Made by a program: the position numbers and the translations under genes. From Pseudoalteromonas sp. R3 (lineage in GTDB: Bacteria > Pseudomonadota > Gammaproteobacteria > Enterobacterales > Alteromonadaceae), in assembly GCF_004014715.1 (NCBI RefSeq), contig NZ_CP034834.1, positions 992,001 to 1,056,000 of the forward strand: a stretch of 64,000 nt of DNA. The letters run 5' to 3'. The first letter of the stretch is position 1, and every line of letters begins with the position of its first letter. Below, in pieces: positions 55,164-64,000 of this stretch. The notes beneath the pieces were generated by a model. The model saw only the letters and a program-made list of their open reading frames with translations, was not told the origin of the DNA and searched no databases.

Positions 55164-55844
55164 ATGCTGATCTTATTGGTGGAAGACGACTCGGTTCTGG
55201 CTGCGCAAACCATCGACTTTCTTAACGCAGAAGGGATTGACGTGGATTATGCTGCAACGCTTGCCAGTGCAAAGGAGATTGCGGCCAAAAATGCCGCTTT
55301 TGATAAGTATGACGCCATTGTTCTGGACATGGCATTGCCTGATGGTAACGCATTGAGTTTGTTGCAACAAACACTGGCGGGGTTTGACGCTCCGGTATTA
55401 TTCTGCACTGCCGCAACGGCACTAGATGATAAGCTGGCTGCATTTGAGGCTGGGGCACTCGATTACTTGACCAAACCTTTTGCGCTTCCGGAGCTGGCAG
55501 TGCGAGTCAAGTTACTTGCGGGTAAAGTAAGCAAACAAAATCAGGTGTTTGAGCTGGGTGATCTGCATATCGACTTTTCGGCAAAAATTGCCCGGCGAGG
55601 CAGTCGCACCATAGTGCTATCGCCTCAGCAATGGCAGTTGCTCGCTTTACTGGCTGAACAAGCCCCCGCTCCGGTCAGTAAAGTCCAGATCTTACGCCAT
55701 ATCTGGCCGGACAGTGAGGTCAACAACAATATGTATAAGTCATTGATAACCAGGCTGAGACATAATCTGAGCCAGAGGGATGAAGCGTCAGTGATACATA
55801 CGCTCAAGGGACAGGGCGTAGCGTTGAGAGAAACCGCATCATGA
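55164..55844 (+). CDS. OmpR-family response regulator
   Basis: 226 residues: receiver domain (about 1-115) with acidic EDD, phosphoacceptor Asp55 in AIVLDMALPDG, Thr in CTAAT and Lys in YLTKPF; winged-helix domain (about 125-222) ending HTLKGQGVAL. The stop overlaps the kinase start by 4 bp (ATGA). A GGTAAC direct repeat lies upstream. Confidence 0.92.
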   Translation: MLILLVEDDSVLAAQTIDFLNAEGIDVDYAATLASAKEIAAKNAAFDKYDAIVLDMALPDGNALSLLQQTLAGFDAPVLFCTAATALDDKLAAFEAGALDYLTKPFALPELAVRVKLLAGKVSKQNQVFELGDLHIDFSAKIARRGSRTIVLSPQQWQLLALLAEQAPAPVSKVQILRHIWPDSEVNNNMYKSLITRLRHNLSQRDEASVIHTLKGQGVALRETAS

Positions 55845-57013
55845 AGCAAAAAACGCTCAGGTGGTATCTGGCCAGGCGATTGTTTTTGCTGTTTAGCATC
55901 TTTTCTTTGATCTGGGTTTGGGTAGCCAGTCAGGTTTATCACTATGCCTGGGATGGCACGTCAGAATATTATCTTTATCAGGATCTGGAGGTGGCGCTGT
56001 CGGGCCAGCTAAAATTACCTTATGAGGATACCGGCAAGTTCATGGGTCACTGGCAAGATCTGCCCACAGACTATCAGCGTACTTTTGCGCGTCATGGGCT
56101 GGGGCCTGACGAACAGACTCGGGAATTCACACAGTTGCTCACACTGGGTGAAGACTATGTGTATATTCTGCGCTATGCAGAGATGCCGCCCGAACCGCTG
56201 TACATTGTACATCGCATTGCCGGACAGGATTCGCCCAGTCTGCTGGTGGTGTTTATTGCGCTGACGCTGGCGCTGTTTGTGTTTGCCGCCCTGATATGGT
56301 GGCCCACTCATCAGCGTATTGTGCGCGAGTCTGAACAACTCACTGCGTCTTTGCAGTCACCGGATAGCGACCCAACACAGTTTGAAGAGTTTGCTTCTCA
56401 GTCTATTCTCGCCGCCACCGATGCCTATGCACAAGACTATGCTCAGCAGCAGGAGCGGCTGTATTCCGCCTTTTTAAGTCACGAACTTAATACGCCACTG
56501 GCACAGATCCAAAATACGCTGGCACGATTTGGGCAGCTGGATGAACTGCCTTTAGATGCTTTACCTTTATTAACTCAGCTTGAACAAGCCGGTCAGGATC
56601 TGGTTTCGCTGAGTGAGGCTATTTTGTTGCTGTGCAGAGCCGATCAGGCACGCCTGACAGTCACCGATTTGAATGGGGTTTTGATAAGCTGGCAACAGAG
56701 CTGGCAGCAACAAGGTCTGTGCATAGAGCTGAATCTGCCAACAGAGCCGGTCAGCCAGCCAGTGCAGCAGCGTCTGTTGACCTTACTCCTGACGCAGCTG
56801 GGCAAAAACGCGCTGCAACATGGTGAAGGCACATTCGTTGTAACACTGGATAATGGTGGCATGACCTTTTCCAATCGAGTTGGTACACAACAAGCACATC
56901 ACGGTCAGGGGTTAGGCACCCAAATTGTTGCCCGTGTATGTGCGTGCTTTGGTTGGCGGGAACAGTATCACTCAGACCAGCAATTTACCTTGGTGATCCA
57001 CTTTCCCAGCTAA
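55841..57013 (+). CDS. Sensor histidine kinase with degenerate ATP-binding domain
   Basis: 390 residues: membrane segments about 12-32 and 132-152 with a periplasmic domain of about 100 residues between, a cytoplasmic linker, HisKA-like region with FLSHELNTPLAQIQ (His214) and a short HATPase domain with LGKNALQHGEG and GQGLGTQIV. The G1 box (normally DxGxG) reads SNRVG, so nucleotide binding may be altered. It overlaps its response regulator by 4 bp and converges on the OsmC gene with a 4-bp overlap of 3' ends. Confidence 0.85.
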   Translation: MKQKTLRWYLARRLFLLFSIFSLIWVWVASQVYHYAWDGTSEYYLYQDLEVALSGQLKLPYEDTGKFMGHWQDLPTDYQRTFARHGLGPDEQTREFTQLLTLGEDYVYILRYAEMPPEPLYIVHRIAGQDSPSLLVVFIALTLALFVFAALIWWPTHQRIVRESEQLTASLQSPDSDPTQFEEFASQSILAATDAYAQDYAQQQERLYSAFLSHELNTPLAQIQNTLARFGQLDELPLDALPLLTQLEQAGQDLVSLSEAILLLCRADQARLTVTDLNGVLISWQQSWQQQGLCIELNLPTEPVSQPVQQRLLTLLLTQLGKNALQHGEGTFVVTLDNGGMTFSNRVGTQQAHHGQGLGTQIVARVCACFGWREQYHSDQQFTLVIHFPS

Positions 57014-57474
57014 ATCGGTTGGACCAGTACCTCCGTTTTAACAGAGTTGGCAATAAAGCACAGCTCATGAGCTTGATGATGTAACGTGTTCAGGTTGATC
57101 TGTCCGTTGACATTATCTCCAGCCAGGATTACTTCGGGGCGAAGGGTAACTTGAGTCATGGCTTTTTTACCTAGACTGTCTTCACTGAGTATGCCGACCG
57201 CTTTGTCTTCGTAACTTTGTACCACAATGCCTGATTTTGCCGCCAGGTGGAGAAAAAATAGCATATGACAACTAGATAAAGAGGCAACAAACGCTTCTTC
57301 AGGATCTGCATATTCAGGAACTGAGTAAGGCTGCGGCACAATGTGTGGTGACGCAGAAGCAGCAAGCTTTGTTCCGCCACCCAATTGCCATTGGTGTACT
57401 CGGCTGTATTTTTGTTCAGTAAAACTTTCATTGTGGTTGAGCTGCCAACGAATAGTTGCATGGTATTGGGACAT
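57010..57474 (-). CDS. OsmC/Ohr-family protein
   Basis: 154 residues from ATG 57474 (MSQYHATIRWQLN); the open frame continues upstream but overlaps the LysR promoter region. The two catalytic cysteines are present: Cys69 in SLSSCHMLFFLHL and Cys139 in HELCFIANSVKTEV, with the expected PEEAFVASLSSCH context. OsmC/Ohr proteins reduce organic hydroperoxides. The adjacent divergent LysR gene may control it (inference from position). Confidence 0.9.
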   Translation of the reverse strand: MSQYHATIRWQLNHNESFTEQKYSRVHQWQLGGGTKLAASASPHIVPQPYSVPEYADPEEAFVASLSSCHMLFFLHLAAKSGIVVQSYEDKAVGILSEDSLGKKAMTQVTLRPEVILAGDNVNGQINLNTLHHQAHELCFIANSVKTEVLVQPI

Positions 57475-57573
57475 TTTATTACTCCAGATTGCGACGACTG
57501 GCATCAGTATGGAGTTGAATTGCTGTGAGCAAAAGCGATAATAACTCAATCTGTTGTTAATTATTTTCATATC

Positions 57574-58500
57574 ATGATTGAGGCAAACATTTCGCTGACT
57601 GCACTGCAAAGCTTTGCTGTGGTTGCAGCTGAGCTGAGTTTCACCAAAGCTGGTCAGATCCTGCACAAAACCCCCAGCGCGATTAGCCATCAAATGAAAC
57701 AACTGGAGCAGCAACTCAATGTACAGTTGTTTTACAGGAAGTCCAAAGGGGTATTACTGACACCCGCGGGCGAGTTGTTGAGGGCCGATGTCAATCACGG
57801 ATTGGCACAAATCAACGCTGGGATCCGCCAGGCCAGACTTAAGGCGCAAACTGATAAGCAGACCCTCGTTCTTGCGGTGATCCCTTCATTACTGGAGCAC
57901 TGGCTGTTACCCAGGCTCAGCCGCCTATACAAAGCGCTGCCTACAATTCAACTGGAGCTGATAGCAATGGACCAGCTGGCTGATTTCGCCAGCAATCGGG
58001 TTCATGGTCATCTGCACTTTGGTCGGGGAGCGTTTGCTGATTTGGACAGTCGTTGGCTGGCCGATGAGTATACGTATCCCGTGATATCACCGACGCTTCG
58101 CCAGCAATATCCTCATTTATCTTCGGTTAGCGACTGGATTGGGCATGTGCCTTTGCTGGCTTATCGCGGTGGGGTGGAGGATGCACCAGCAAATCTTGGT
58201 TGGGAGGCATGGTTGAGTCGCTTTGAACCATTGGGCGGTCAGGTGTCGCGTGTTAACACCTTCAGTCATGTGGGTCTGGCGATGGGGGCGGCCAAATATG
58301 GTCAGGGCATAGCCCTGGGTTGGCACCACATTGTGCAACATGCCCTGAATTGTCGAGAATTAGAGAAACTCCCGGTTGAACCACTTAGGTTGGCATTTTC
58401 TTACCATTTGGTGGCCCCCGAAAGTCACTGGCTACGACCTGAAATGGTGGCTTTATTCGAGTGGCTCAAATTAGAATTTTCTATCTCATCAATAGCGTGA
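57574..58500 (+). CDS. LysR-family transcriptional regulator
   Basis: 308 residues: an N-terminal helix-turn-helix (LTALQSFAVVAAELSFTKAG, then KTPSAISHQMKQLEQQL, LFYRK and LLTPAGELL) and a substrate-binding domain (about 95-300) with GVEDAPANLGWEAWL and MGAAKYGQGIALG, of the GcvA/AmpR-like group. It is divergent from the OsmC gene, 100 bp between starts, which suggests the OsmC gene as target. Confidence 0.9.
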   Translation: MIEANISLTALQSFAVVAAELSFTKAGQILHKTPSAISHQMKQLEQQLNVQLFYRKSKGVLLTPAGELLRADVNHGLAQINAGIRQARLKAQTDKQTLVLAVIPSLLEHWLLPRLSRLYKALPTIQLELIAMDQLADFASNRVHGHLHFGRGAFADLDSRWLADEYTYPVISPTLRQQYPHLSSVSDWIGHVPLLAYRGGVEDAPANLGWEAWLSRFEPLGGQVSRVNTFSHVGLAMGAAKYGQGIALGWHHIVQHALNCRELEKLPVEPLRLAFSYHLVAPESHWLRPEMVALFEWLKLEFSISSIA

Positions 58501-58600
58501 ATTTTAGGCAGAAAATTGCCCCAACTTTTGACTGCGTGACTATACTCTGAGTGGATATTTCCAGAATAAATGGACTGGCGCTTTACAGAGAGAAGGAATA

Positions 58601-61600
58601 ATGGAGTTAAATACATTAAGCACGCGCATCAGTATGGGGTTTGTACTTGCCTTTTTGATCCCAGCTGCCATTGTCATTGCGGCGCTCTTTCAGTTAGCAG
58701 AGCTGGAGCGTCGCAGCACTCAGTTCAGCAGCAATGAACTGGCCAGTGTTAAGCATATGCAGGCACTGAGGTCCAACTTTGAGGATTCTAAACTCGAGCT
58801 AAAATCCTGGATGGCTGGAGGGGGGCAACAGCATTTGCAAGGGCGGCGTGAGGCTTGGCAAGGCATTGATGAGTCTCTTTTCAAGATCAAACGCTTGGCG
58901 TTGTCAGCACTGAGCCAAACACAAATCTCCAGACTTGAAAATAAGCTTAATGAAGCCAGGCTGATCCAGCAACAAATTGAAGAAATAGCACAATCTGAGA
59001 GCAATTTTCCGGGCTTGCAGGTTTTTTTCAATCAGGCCACGCCTCGTGCACAGCAAATTATCAGTGCCGTCACTTTAACAATTGAGTGGGAGAATGAACT
59101 GGCGGTGGAGCCATCGCGTAAGCAGTTACTTAAAAACCTGGCAGACTTTCGCGGCAGCTTTACCAGCGCACTGATGGCTGCTCAGGCATTTTTGCTCAGT
59201 AACCAGGAAGTATATTTCCTGGAATTTGAGCGGCATCGTTCCTGGCATGAAGATGCCTGGTTAAATGTGCAACAGCAGCAGGCTCTGCTAAGTCAGCAGC
59301 AAAATATTCAGATTCAGAAGGTGGCGCGATTAAGGCAAGAGTTCTGGCAATTATTACCGCAGATTTTTGAACTCAGGCGCAGCAATGCCTGGGATCAGGC
59401 TGAAAATAGCTGGCGCGAGCAATTAGGGCCGCTAACCAGAGCGCTTAAGAATCAGTTAGTAGAAATAGAGCTGGCTCAACAGGCGCTTGCAGATCAGAGC
59501 TTGGCGGCCGGTCAGGACGGCCTTGCTGATTTAACCGGTGTGGCATCGATTGCCCTATTTTTAGCGGCACTTATCACTATGTGTATTGCATATCTGCTCA
59601 ACAGACAAATAGGCAGGTCGCTGAGCCAGTCTATTGCGGTGGCCGATCGGGTTGCTGGCGGGGACTTTAGTGCCAATGTGCAACTTCTGGGCATCACTGA
59701 GATCAGGCAGTTATCCAGATCGCTGGCAAAAATGACCCAAACACTGCGAGATATAACTCAGCACGCCAAGAAAATAGAAAAAGGGGATTACGCTCAGGAC
59801 TTCACACCAAAAGGTGAAAAAGATTTACTCGGGATAGCATTGAACGCCATGACCAAAAACTTGCGTAAAGCCCACCAGCTATCGCAAGAGCAAACTTGGT
59901 TAAAGGCTGGGCAGGCAGATATCGCTGAGCGCCTCACAGGTACACGAACTGCGGGGCAAATTTATCAAATTGCGTGTGATTTTTGTAGCAGCTATCTGGG
60001 CGCTGAGGTGGGGGCGTTGTACGCACTGGAAGGCGAACAATATCAGTTACAAGCCAGTTATGCCTATAAATGTCGTAATACACAAAGTACGCAGTTCAAG
60101 CTGGGGGAAGGTCTGATTGGGCAAGCGGCATTAGAAGGCAAGTTGTTGTATTTTAGTGACTTGCCTGAAGAGCATGTGTCTATGTCGGTGGATTCAGGCC
60201 TTGGTCACTCATTTGCGCGACATATTGTGGCAGTACCTGTGAAAGACAAACAGCAAGGTGGTGCGGTGTTAGCGGTATTAGTGATAGCCAGTGTAAACTC
60301 GTTTTCTGGAGTCGGTATCGAGTTGTTGGAATTGTGTGCCGATAGCATTGCACAGGCGCTTGCATCGGCTCTGTCTCGGGAGCGATTGCAGGAGTTGCTT
60401 GAAGAGTCGCAACAACAAGCAGAAGAACTTGAATCACAGCAGCAAGACCTTAAAGCCGCCAATGAAGAGCTGGAGCAGCAAACGCAGGAGCTCAAGCGTT
60501 CGGAAGAAGAGCTCAGAGAGCAAAGAAGCCAGCTAACCCAAACCAATACTGAGCTTACAGAACGCACAGACACCTTGCAAAAGCAAAAAATTGAAATTGA
60601 AAACGCCCGAATTGAGTTGCAACATCGTGCCGAGCAACTGGCCGTATCAAGCAAATACAAATCTGAGTTTCTGGCCAACATGTCTCACGAATTGAGAACG
60701 CCGCTTAATAGCTTACTATTACTGTCACAGTCTTTAGCCCGCAATTCCGAAGGCAATTTAACCGAAGATCAGCTTGAAGACATAGAAGTGATTTACAACG
60801 GTGGCCAGTCTTTACTGACCTTAATTAATGAGATCCTGGATCTGTCGAAAGTTGAGGCGGGTAAACTTAAATTGATTTCGGACCGAGTTGATTTACACAG
60901 TTTTGTTGCCCGATTAAAAAGGCAGTTTGACCCGGTTGCAAAAGAAAAAAATCTTGAGTTTAAAATCACGGTCTCTGCGTTGGCGCCTAAGGATATAGAA
61001 ACAGACGAGCTGAGACTGGAACAGGTACTTCGAAACCTACTCTCCAATGCCTTCAAGTTTACGGAACAAGGATATGTAGAACTATGTATAGAACCCGTTG
61101 CGGGCGACGTTCAGTTTAGCAATTCAACATTGACCCCGGATAACAGTTTGAGCTTTGTGGTGAGAGACACGGGCATTGGCATTGAGCAAGACATGCAAAA
61201 AGCGATTTTTGAAGCGTTCCAGCAAGCGGATGGGTCAACCAGTCGGGCTTTTGGAGGTACAGGTTTAGGGTTGACCATTTCGAGAGAGTTTAGCCTGTTA
61301 ATGGGCGGAGAGATCCAATTGGTCAGCGAGGTGAATAAGGGCAGTACCTTTTCTTTGTATATTCCGCGCCACAAGCAAGCAGATAATGAAAAGCAGGATG
61401 AGCCACCGTCTCTGCCTGATGTGCAACCAAAGCAGGCGTTGCCGAAAAGTGACTTCGTCAAAGTGCATGGTGATGCTTTACTGGCTGAGCCGCAAGCTGA
61501 CAAAGAAGCTGGCAACAACGCCATTGTTACAACAGACCCCTCGGAAAATTCGGCAGCAGGGCTTAGCAGCACGATTCTAATCGTTGAAGATGACAGCCAG

Positions 61601-62764
61601 TTTGCCAGCATTTTATCTGATATTGCCCGCAAGCATCAGTTTGATCCTGTAGTGTGTTCGCAAGCTAAACAGGCACTGAACATGGTTCAGCAAGCACACC
61701 CCAGCGCGGTGATATTGGATATTGGGCTGCCTGATATGGATGGTATGATGTTATTAGATACCTTAAAGTCGCAGCCTAAAACGCGCCAAATCCCGGTGCA
61801 TATTGTTTCGGGCAAAAATAAAGATCCAAAAGCATTGCAAAAAGGCGCCATCGACTTTTTAACCAAGCCCGTGTCTTTAGAGCAAATGGAACAGGTTTTT
61901 GCAAAGTTCGAGGTCTTGCTGCAAAAACACATTAAGCATTTGCTCTTGGTAGAAGATGATAATGATGCCTGTAAAGTGATTAAGCAGGTTTTACAGCAAA
62001 AAGGATTAGAGCTACATGTTGCCAATGATGGTGGCACAGCCATGCAGGTGCTGAAACAACACCAGATAGACTGCTGTATTGTAGATTTGAATCTGCCGGA
62101 TATATCGGGTTTTGAATTGCTTGAAAGAATGGATACCGAACCAGGTCTAACACTGCCGCCAATTATTGTTTATACCGCACAGGACTTAAGCCGGGATGAA
62201 TACCATCAACTGTTGCGTTTTACCGATAAAATTGTACTGAAAACCGATCACGCTCCGGTGCGCTTGCAAGATGAAGTCGAGCTCTTTTTACACTCAGTAG
62301 AGCAGCAGTTACCACCGAGTGTGATGGCTGCTAAGCAAAGTGACATTATCAGCCAGCCCATTGACTTATCGGGCTTTCATGTACTCCTGGTTGATGATGA
62401 TTTGCGGAACACCTATGCCTTATCTAAGTTGTTGAAAGAGCAAGGCCTGGCCGTGACTATGGCAGATAATGGTCAGCTGGCTCTGGAAAAACTGCAGCAA
62501 AGTGAGCAATTCGATTTGGTCCTGATGGATATTATGATGCCTGTAATGGATGGCTTTGAAGCCATGCGGCACATTCGTGCAGATATTTCCCAGAGCCTCC
62601 CTATTATCGCATTAACCGCCAAGGCGATGAGCGAGGATAAACAGAAATGCCTTGAGGCCGGAGCCAGTGATTACCTTGCTAAGCCGGTTGATATCAATGT
62701 TTTGATTTCTATGATGAAAATATGGCTATACGAAACACAAAATGCAACTGACAGACTCCATTAA
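58601..62764 (+). CDS. Hybrid sensor histidine kinase with three receiver domains
   Basis: 1387 residues: membrane segments about 12-32 and 313-332 flanking a helical periplasmic sensor; HAMP (about 330-386); GAF (about 446-583); a long Gln/Glu-rich coiled coil (about 593-686); HisKA with NMSHELRTPLNS (His near 695); HATPase with RDTGIGIEQ and FGGTGLGLTIS; then receivers at about 990-1110 (LDIGLPDMDG), 1112-1235 (VDLNLPDISG) and 1260-1380 (MDIMMPVMDG), each with its acidic pair. All kinase boxes are intact. The CheR gene starts inside its 3' end (23-bp overlap), so they are coupled. Confidence 0.93.
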   Translation: MELNTLSTRISMGFVLAFLIPAAIVIAALFQLAELERRSTQFSSNELASVKHMQALRSNFEDSKLELKSWMAGGGQQHLQGRREAWQGIDESLFKIKRLALSALSQTQISRLENKLNEARLIQQQIEEIAQSESNFPGLQVFFNQATPRAQQIISAVTLTIEWENELAVEPSRKQLLKNLADFRGSFTSALMAAQAFLLSNQEVYFLEFERHRSWHEDAWLNVQQQQALLSQQQNIQIQKVARLRQEFWQLLPQIFELRRSNAWDQAENSWREQLGPLTRALKNQLVEIELAQQALADQSLAAGQDGLADLTGVASIALFLAALITMCIAYLLNRQIGRSLSQSIAVADRVAGGDFSANVQLLGITEIRQLSRSLAKMTQTLRDITQHAKKIEKGDYAQDFTPKGEKDLLGIALNAMTKNLRKAHQLSQEQTWLKAGQADIAERLTGTRTAGQIYQIACDFCSSYLGAEVGALYALEGEQYQLQASYAYKCRNTQSTQFKLGEGLIGQAALEGKLLYFSDLPEEHVSMSVDSGLGHSFARHIVAVPVKDKQQGGAVLAVLVIASVNSFSGVGIELLELCADSIAQALASALSRERLQELLEESQQQAEELESQQQDLKAANEELEQQTQELKRSEEELREQRSQLTQTNTELTERTDTLQKQKIEIENARIELQHRAEQLAVSSKYKSEFLANMSHELRTPLNSLLLLSQSLARNSEGNLTEDQLEDIEVIYNGGQSLLTLINEILDLSKVEAGKLKLISDRVDLHSFVARLKRQFDPVAKEKNLEFKITVSALAPKDIETDELRLEQVLRNLLSNAFKFTEQGYVELCIEPVAGDVQFSNSTLTPDNSLSFVVRDTGIGIEQDMQKAIFEAFQQADGSTSRAFGGTGLGLTISREFSLLMGGEIQLVSEVNKGSTFSLYIPRHKQADNEKQDEPPSLPDVQPKQALPKSDFVKVHGDALLAEPQADKEAGNNAIVTTDPSENSAAGLSSTILIVEDDSQFASILSDIARKHQFDPVVCSQAKQALNMVQQAHPSAVILDIGLPDMDGMMLLDTLKSQPKTRQIPVHIVSGKNKDPKALQKGAIDFLTKPVSLEQMEQVFAKFEVLLQKHIKHLLLVEDDNDACKVIKQVLQQKGLELHVANDGGTAMQVLKQHQIDCCIVDLNLPDISGFELLERMDTEPGLTLPPIIVYTAQDLSRDEYHQLLRFTDKIVLKTDHAPVRLQDEVELFLHSVEQQLPPSVMAAKQSDIISQPIDLSGFHVLLVDDDLRNTYALSKLLKEQGLAVTMADNGQLALEKLQQSEQFDLVLMDIMMPVMDGFEAMRHIRADISQSLPIIALTAKAMSEDKQKCLEAGASDYLAKPVDINVLISMMKIWLYETQNATDRLH

Positions 62765-63644
62765 TCTAACCCAGGGCAAAGACCCTGAGAGAAAGCTAAG
62801 CCCTGAGCAAATGCTGGAGGTCGACATTTTACTGGATGTATTGTTTCAGCGCAGTGGTTATGATTTTTCACAGTATGCTCGCAGTACGCTGGTCCGGCGT
62901 TTGCAAAATTGTATGCTCATGGACGATCTGCCCCACTTTTCTCACTTGATCCCCAAAGTGTTATATGAAAAAGGGTACATGCACAAACTGATTCAGGAGC
63001 TGTCAGTCAGTGTGACGGAGTTTTTTCGAGACCCCGCCTTTTTTCAGTCTTTGGAGCAACACGTACTTCCTGTATTAGAGACTTTCCCCTACTTTAAAAT
63101 TTGGCATGCTGGCTGTGCCACGGGGGAAGAGGTGTATTCTCTTGCCATATTGCTAAAGGCACATGGCTTATATGACAGGGCAAAAATCTATGCGACAGAC
63201 TTTAATGATCGTATTTTAGAAAAAGCCAAAGTAGGTATTTTCACTGAAGAAACCATGCATCAGGGAGAGCAAAACTATAATCGGCTGACCATATCACACG
63301 ATACCCCATTTCATGAGTACTTTTCGACTCAATATCACAGCAGCAAGGTTCGAATGGAACTGGCTCAAAATATCGTGTTTGCCAATCATAATCTGGTCTG
63401 TGATGGCGTGTTCGGCGAAATGCAACTGGTACTTTGCCGTAATGTGATGATTTATTTTGATAATAATTTAAAAAAGCGGGTTGTTGATTTGTTTGATCAA
63501 AGCCTGCATCACAGTGGCTTTTTAGGGCTGGGCAGGCTGGAAAATCTCGATTATCTGGACACCAGCGCTCGATGGCAGTTACTGGACAATGCTGCAACGC
63601 TTTATCGCAAAGTTCCGGGCCCAAAACTAGGACTAAAGACTTAG
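62742..63644 (+). CDS. CheR-type protein glutamate methyltransferase
   Basis: 300 residues. CheR N-terminal helical domain with LVRRLQNCM, and methyltransferase domain with SVTEFFRDPAFF, the SAM motif WHAGCATGEEVYSLA, YATDFNDRILEKA and CRNVMIYFDNNLKKRV. It transfers methyl groups from S-adenosylmethionine to Glu residues. No chemoreceptor or CheB lies in the window; here it belongs with a hybrid kinase and a response regulator, an arrangement known from non-chemotactic signalling clusters. It overlaps the kinase gene by 23 bp. Confidence 0.92.
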   Translation: MQLTDSINLTQGKDPERKLSPEQMLEVDILLDVLFQRSGYDFSQYARSTLVRRLQNCMLMDDLPHFSHLIPKVLYEKGYMHKLIQELSVSVTEFFRDPAFFQSLEQHVLPVLETFPYFKIWHAGCATGEEVYSLAILLKAHGLYDRAKIYATDFNDRILEKAKVGIFTEETMHQGEQNYNRLTISHDTPFHEYFSTQYHSSKVRMELAQNIVFANHNLVCDGVFGEMQLVLCRNVMIYFDNNLKKRVVDLFDQSLHHSGFLGLGRLENLDYLDTSARWQLLDNAATLYRKVPGPKLGLKT

Positions 63645-63727
63645 ATGGGTTTCTTCAGTTCGGGCTGGAAGATGCGATTTTTGTACTAAGCTTGAAGGAG
63701 CTGGAAAGAAACAGACCAGGATGACTT

Positions 63728-64000
63728 ATGGAAGCACTGAAGCGAAATCAGGTGCATGAAGACGATTGCACCAAACCAACGATTTTAATTGTTGATGATA
63801 GGCCCGAAAACCATCGAGTGGTCAAAAAGATCCTTGCAGATATGCGTGCCAATTTTCACTCTGCTGAGTCGGGTCATGAAGTATTGTCGCTGGTGTTACG
63901 GCACAAGTATGCGGTTATTCTACTGGATGTGATGATGCCAGGCATCGATGGCTTTGAGACGGCCTCTTTGCTGCGGATGAATGATGAAACTAAGCATACG
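63728..64000 (+). CDS. Response regulator, N-terminal part (runs off right edge)
   Basis: 91 codons from ATG 63728 to the window end. Receiver domain: TILIVDDRPENHRVVKKIL (acidic pair) and the phosphoacceptor Asp in YAVILLDVMMPGIDGFETA. The DDRPEN start is typical of receivers fused to an output domain (GGDEF, kinase or phosphatase) in this type of cluster; the output is outside the window. An AAGGAGCTGG element lies about 30 bp upstream. Third gene of the hybrid kinase-CheR operon. Confidence 0.85.
   Translation, partial: MEALKRNQVHEDDCTKPTILIVDDRPENHRVVKKILADMRANFHSAESGHEVLSLVLRHKYAVILLDVMMPGIDGFETASLLRMNDETKHT

Overview
The window looks like chromosomal DNA of a marine gammaproteobacterium close to Pseudoalteromonas (order Alteromonadales). 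This rests on gene order and content: divergent tesA / ybbA-ybbP, large TonB-dependent receptors, many secreted metalloproteases, a chitin/GlcNAc utilisation operon, and many two-component and c-di-GMP signalling genes. The assignment is by family recognition only; no database search was possible. No rRNA, tRNA or CRISPR array was seen.

Layout. 1-10.2 kb: signalling genes (partial Cache sensor, di-haem peroxidase overlapping a PAS-GGDEF-EAL protein, DJ-1/PfpI protein, winged-helix regulator, GNAT, OmpR-type regulator plus histidine kinase). 10.3-10.8 kb: a REP-like palindromic repeat array. 11.2-16.7 kb: nine small same-strand genes of low G+C. Palindromic attC-like sites lie between several of them, and for three cassettes the R'' end is the reverse complement of the cassette's own start. 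I read this as an integron cassette array without an integrase in view (CALIN type). It holds two decayed IS4/IS10-like elements, one of which interrupts a cassette gene and is flanked by a 9-bp target duplication. 16.9-28.2 kb: secreted proteins (F5/8C-PPC-BSP zincin, beta-helix/FG-GAP protein, a metzincin beside a separate propeptide-like gene, tectonin-like protein) and a TonB receptor.

28.4-38.7 kb is the most remarkable part: six minus-strand genes, all with signal peptides. They are an M4 metalloprotease with PKD/GEVED modules, a protein ending in a Hint (intein-like) module, a small GEVED protein, and three paralogues resembling the MACPF-like module of stonustoxin (SNTX). I propose a multi-component secreted pore-forming or surface system with its own processing proteins. 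39-44.7 kb: tesA, ybbA, ybbP, a class D beta-lactamase-like gene and an AraC regulator. 45-53.3 kb: TonB receptor, then FucP/NagP-like transporter, ROK kinase and GH20 hexosaminidase. These form a plausible chitooligosaccharide route (outer-membrane uptake, hydrolysis, inner-membrane transport, phosphorylation). 53.4-64 kb: lipoprotein amidohydrolase, a second OmpR/kinase pair, OsmC, LysR, a 1387-residue hybrid kinase, CheR and a partial response regulator.

Quality caveat. At least ten genes are broken by single-base frameshifts, almost all in short homopolymers (11 sites). The simplest explanation is read error, so these genes are annotated at reconstructed full length with the break position given.
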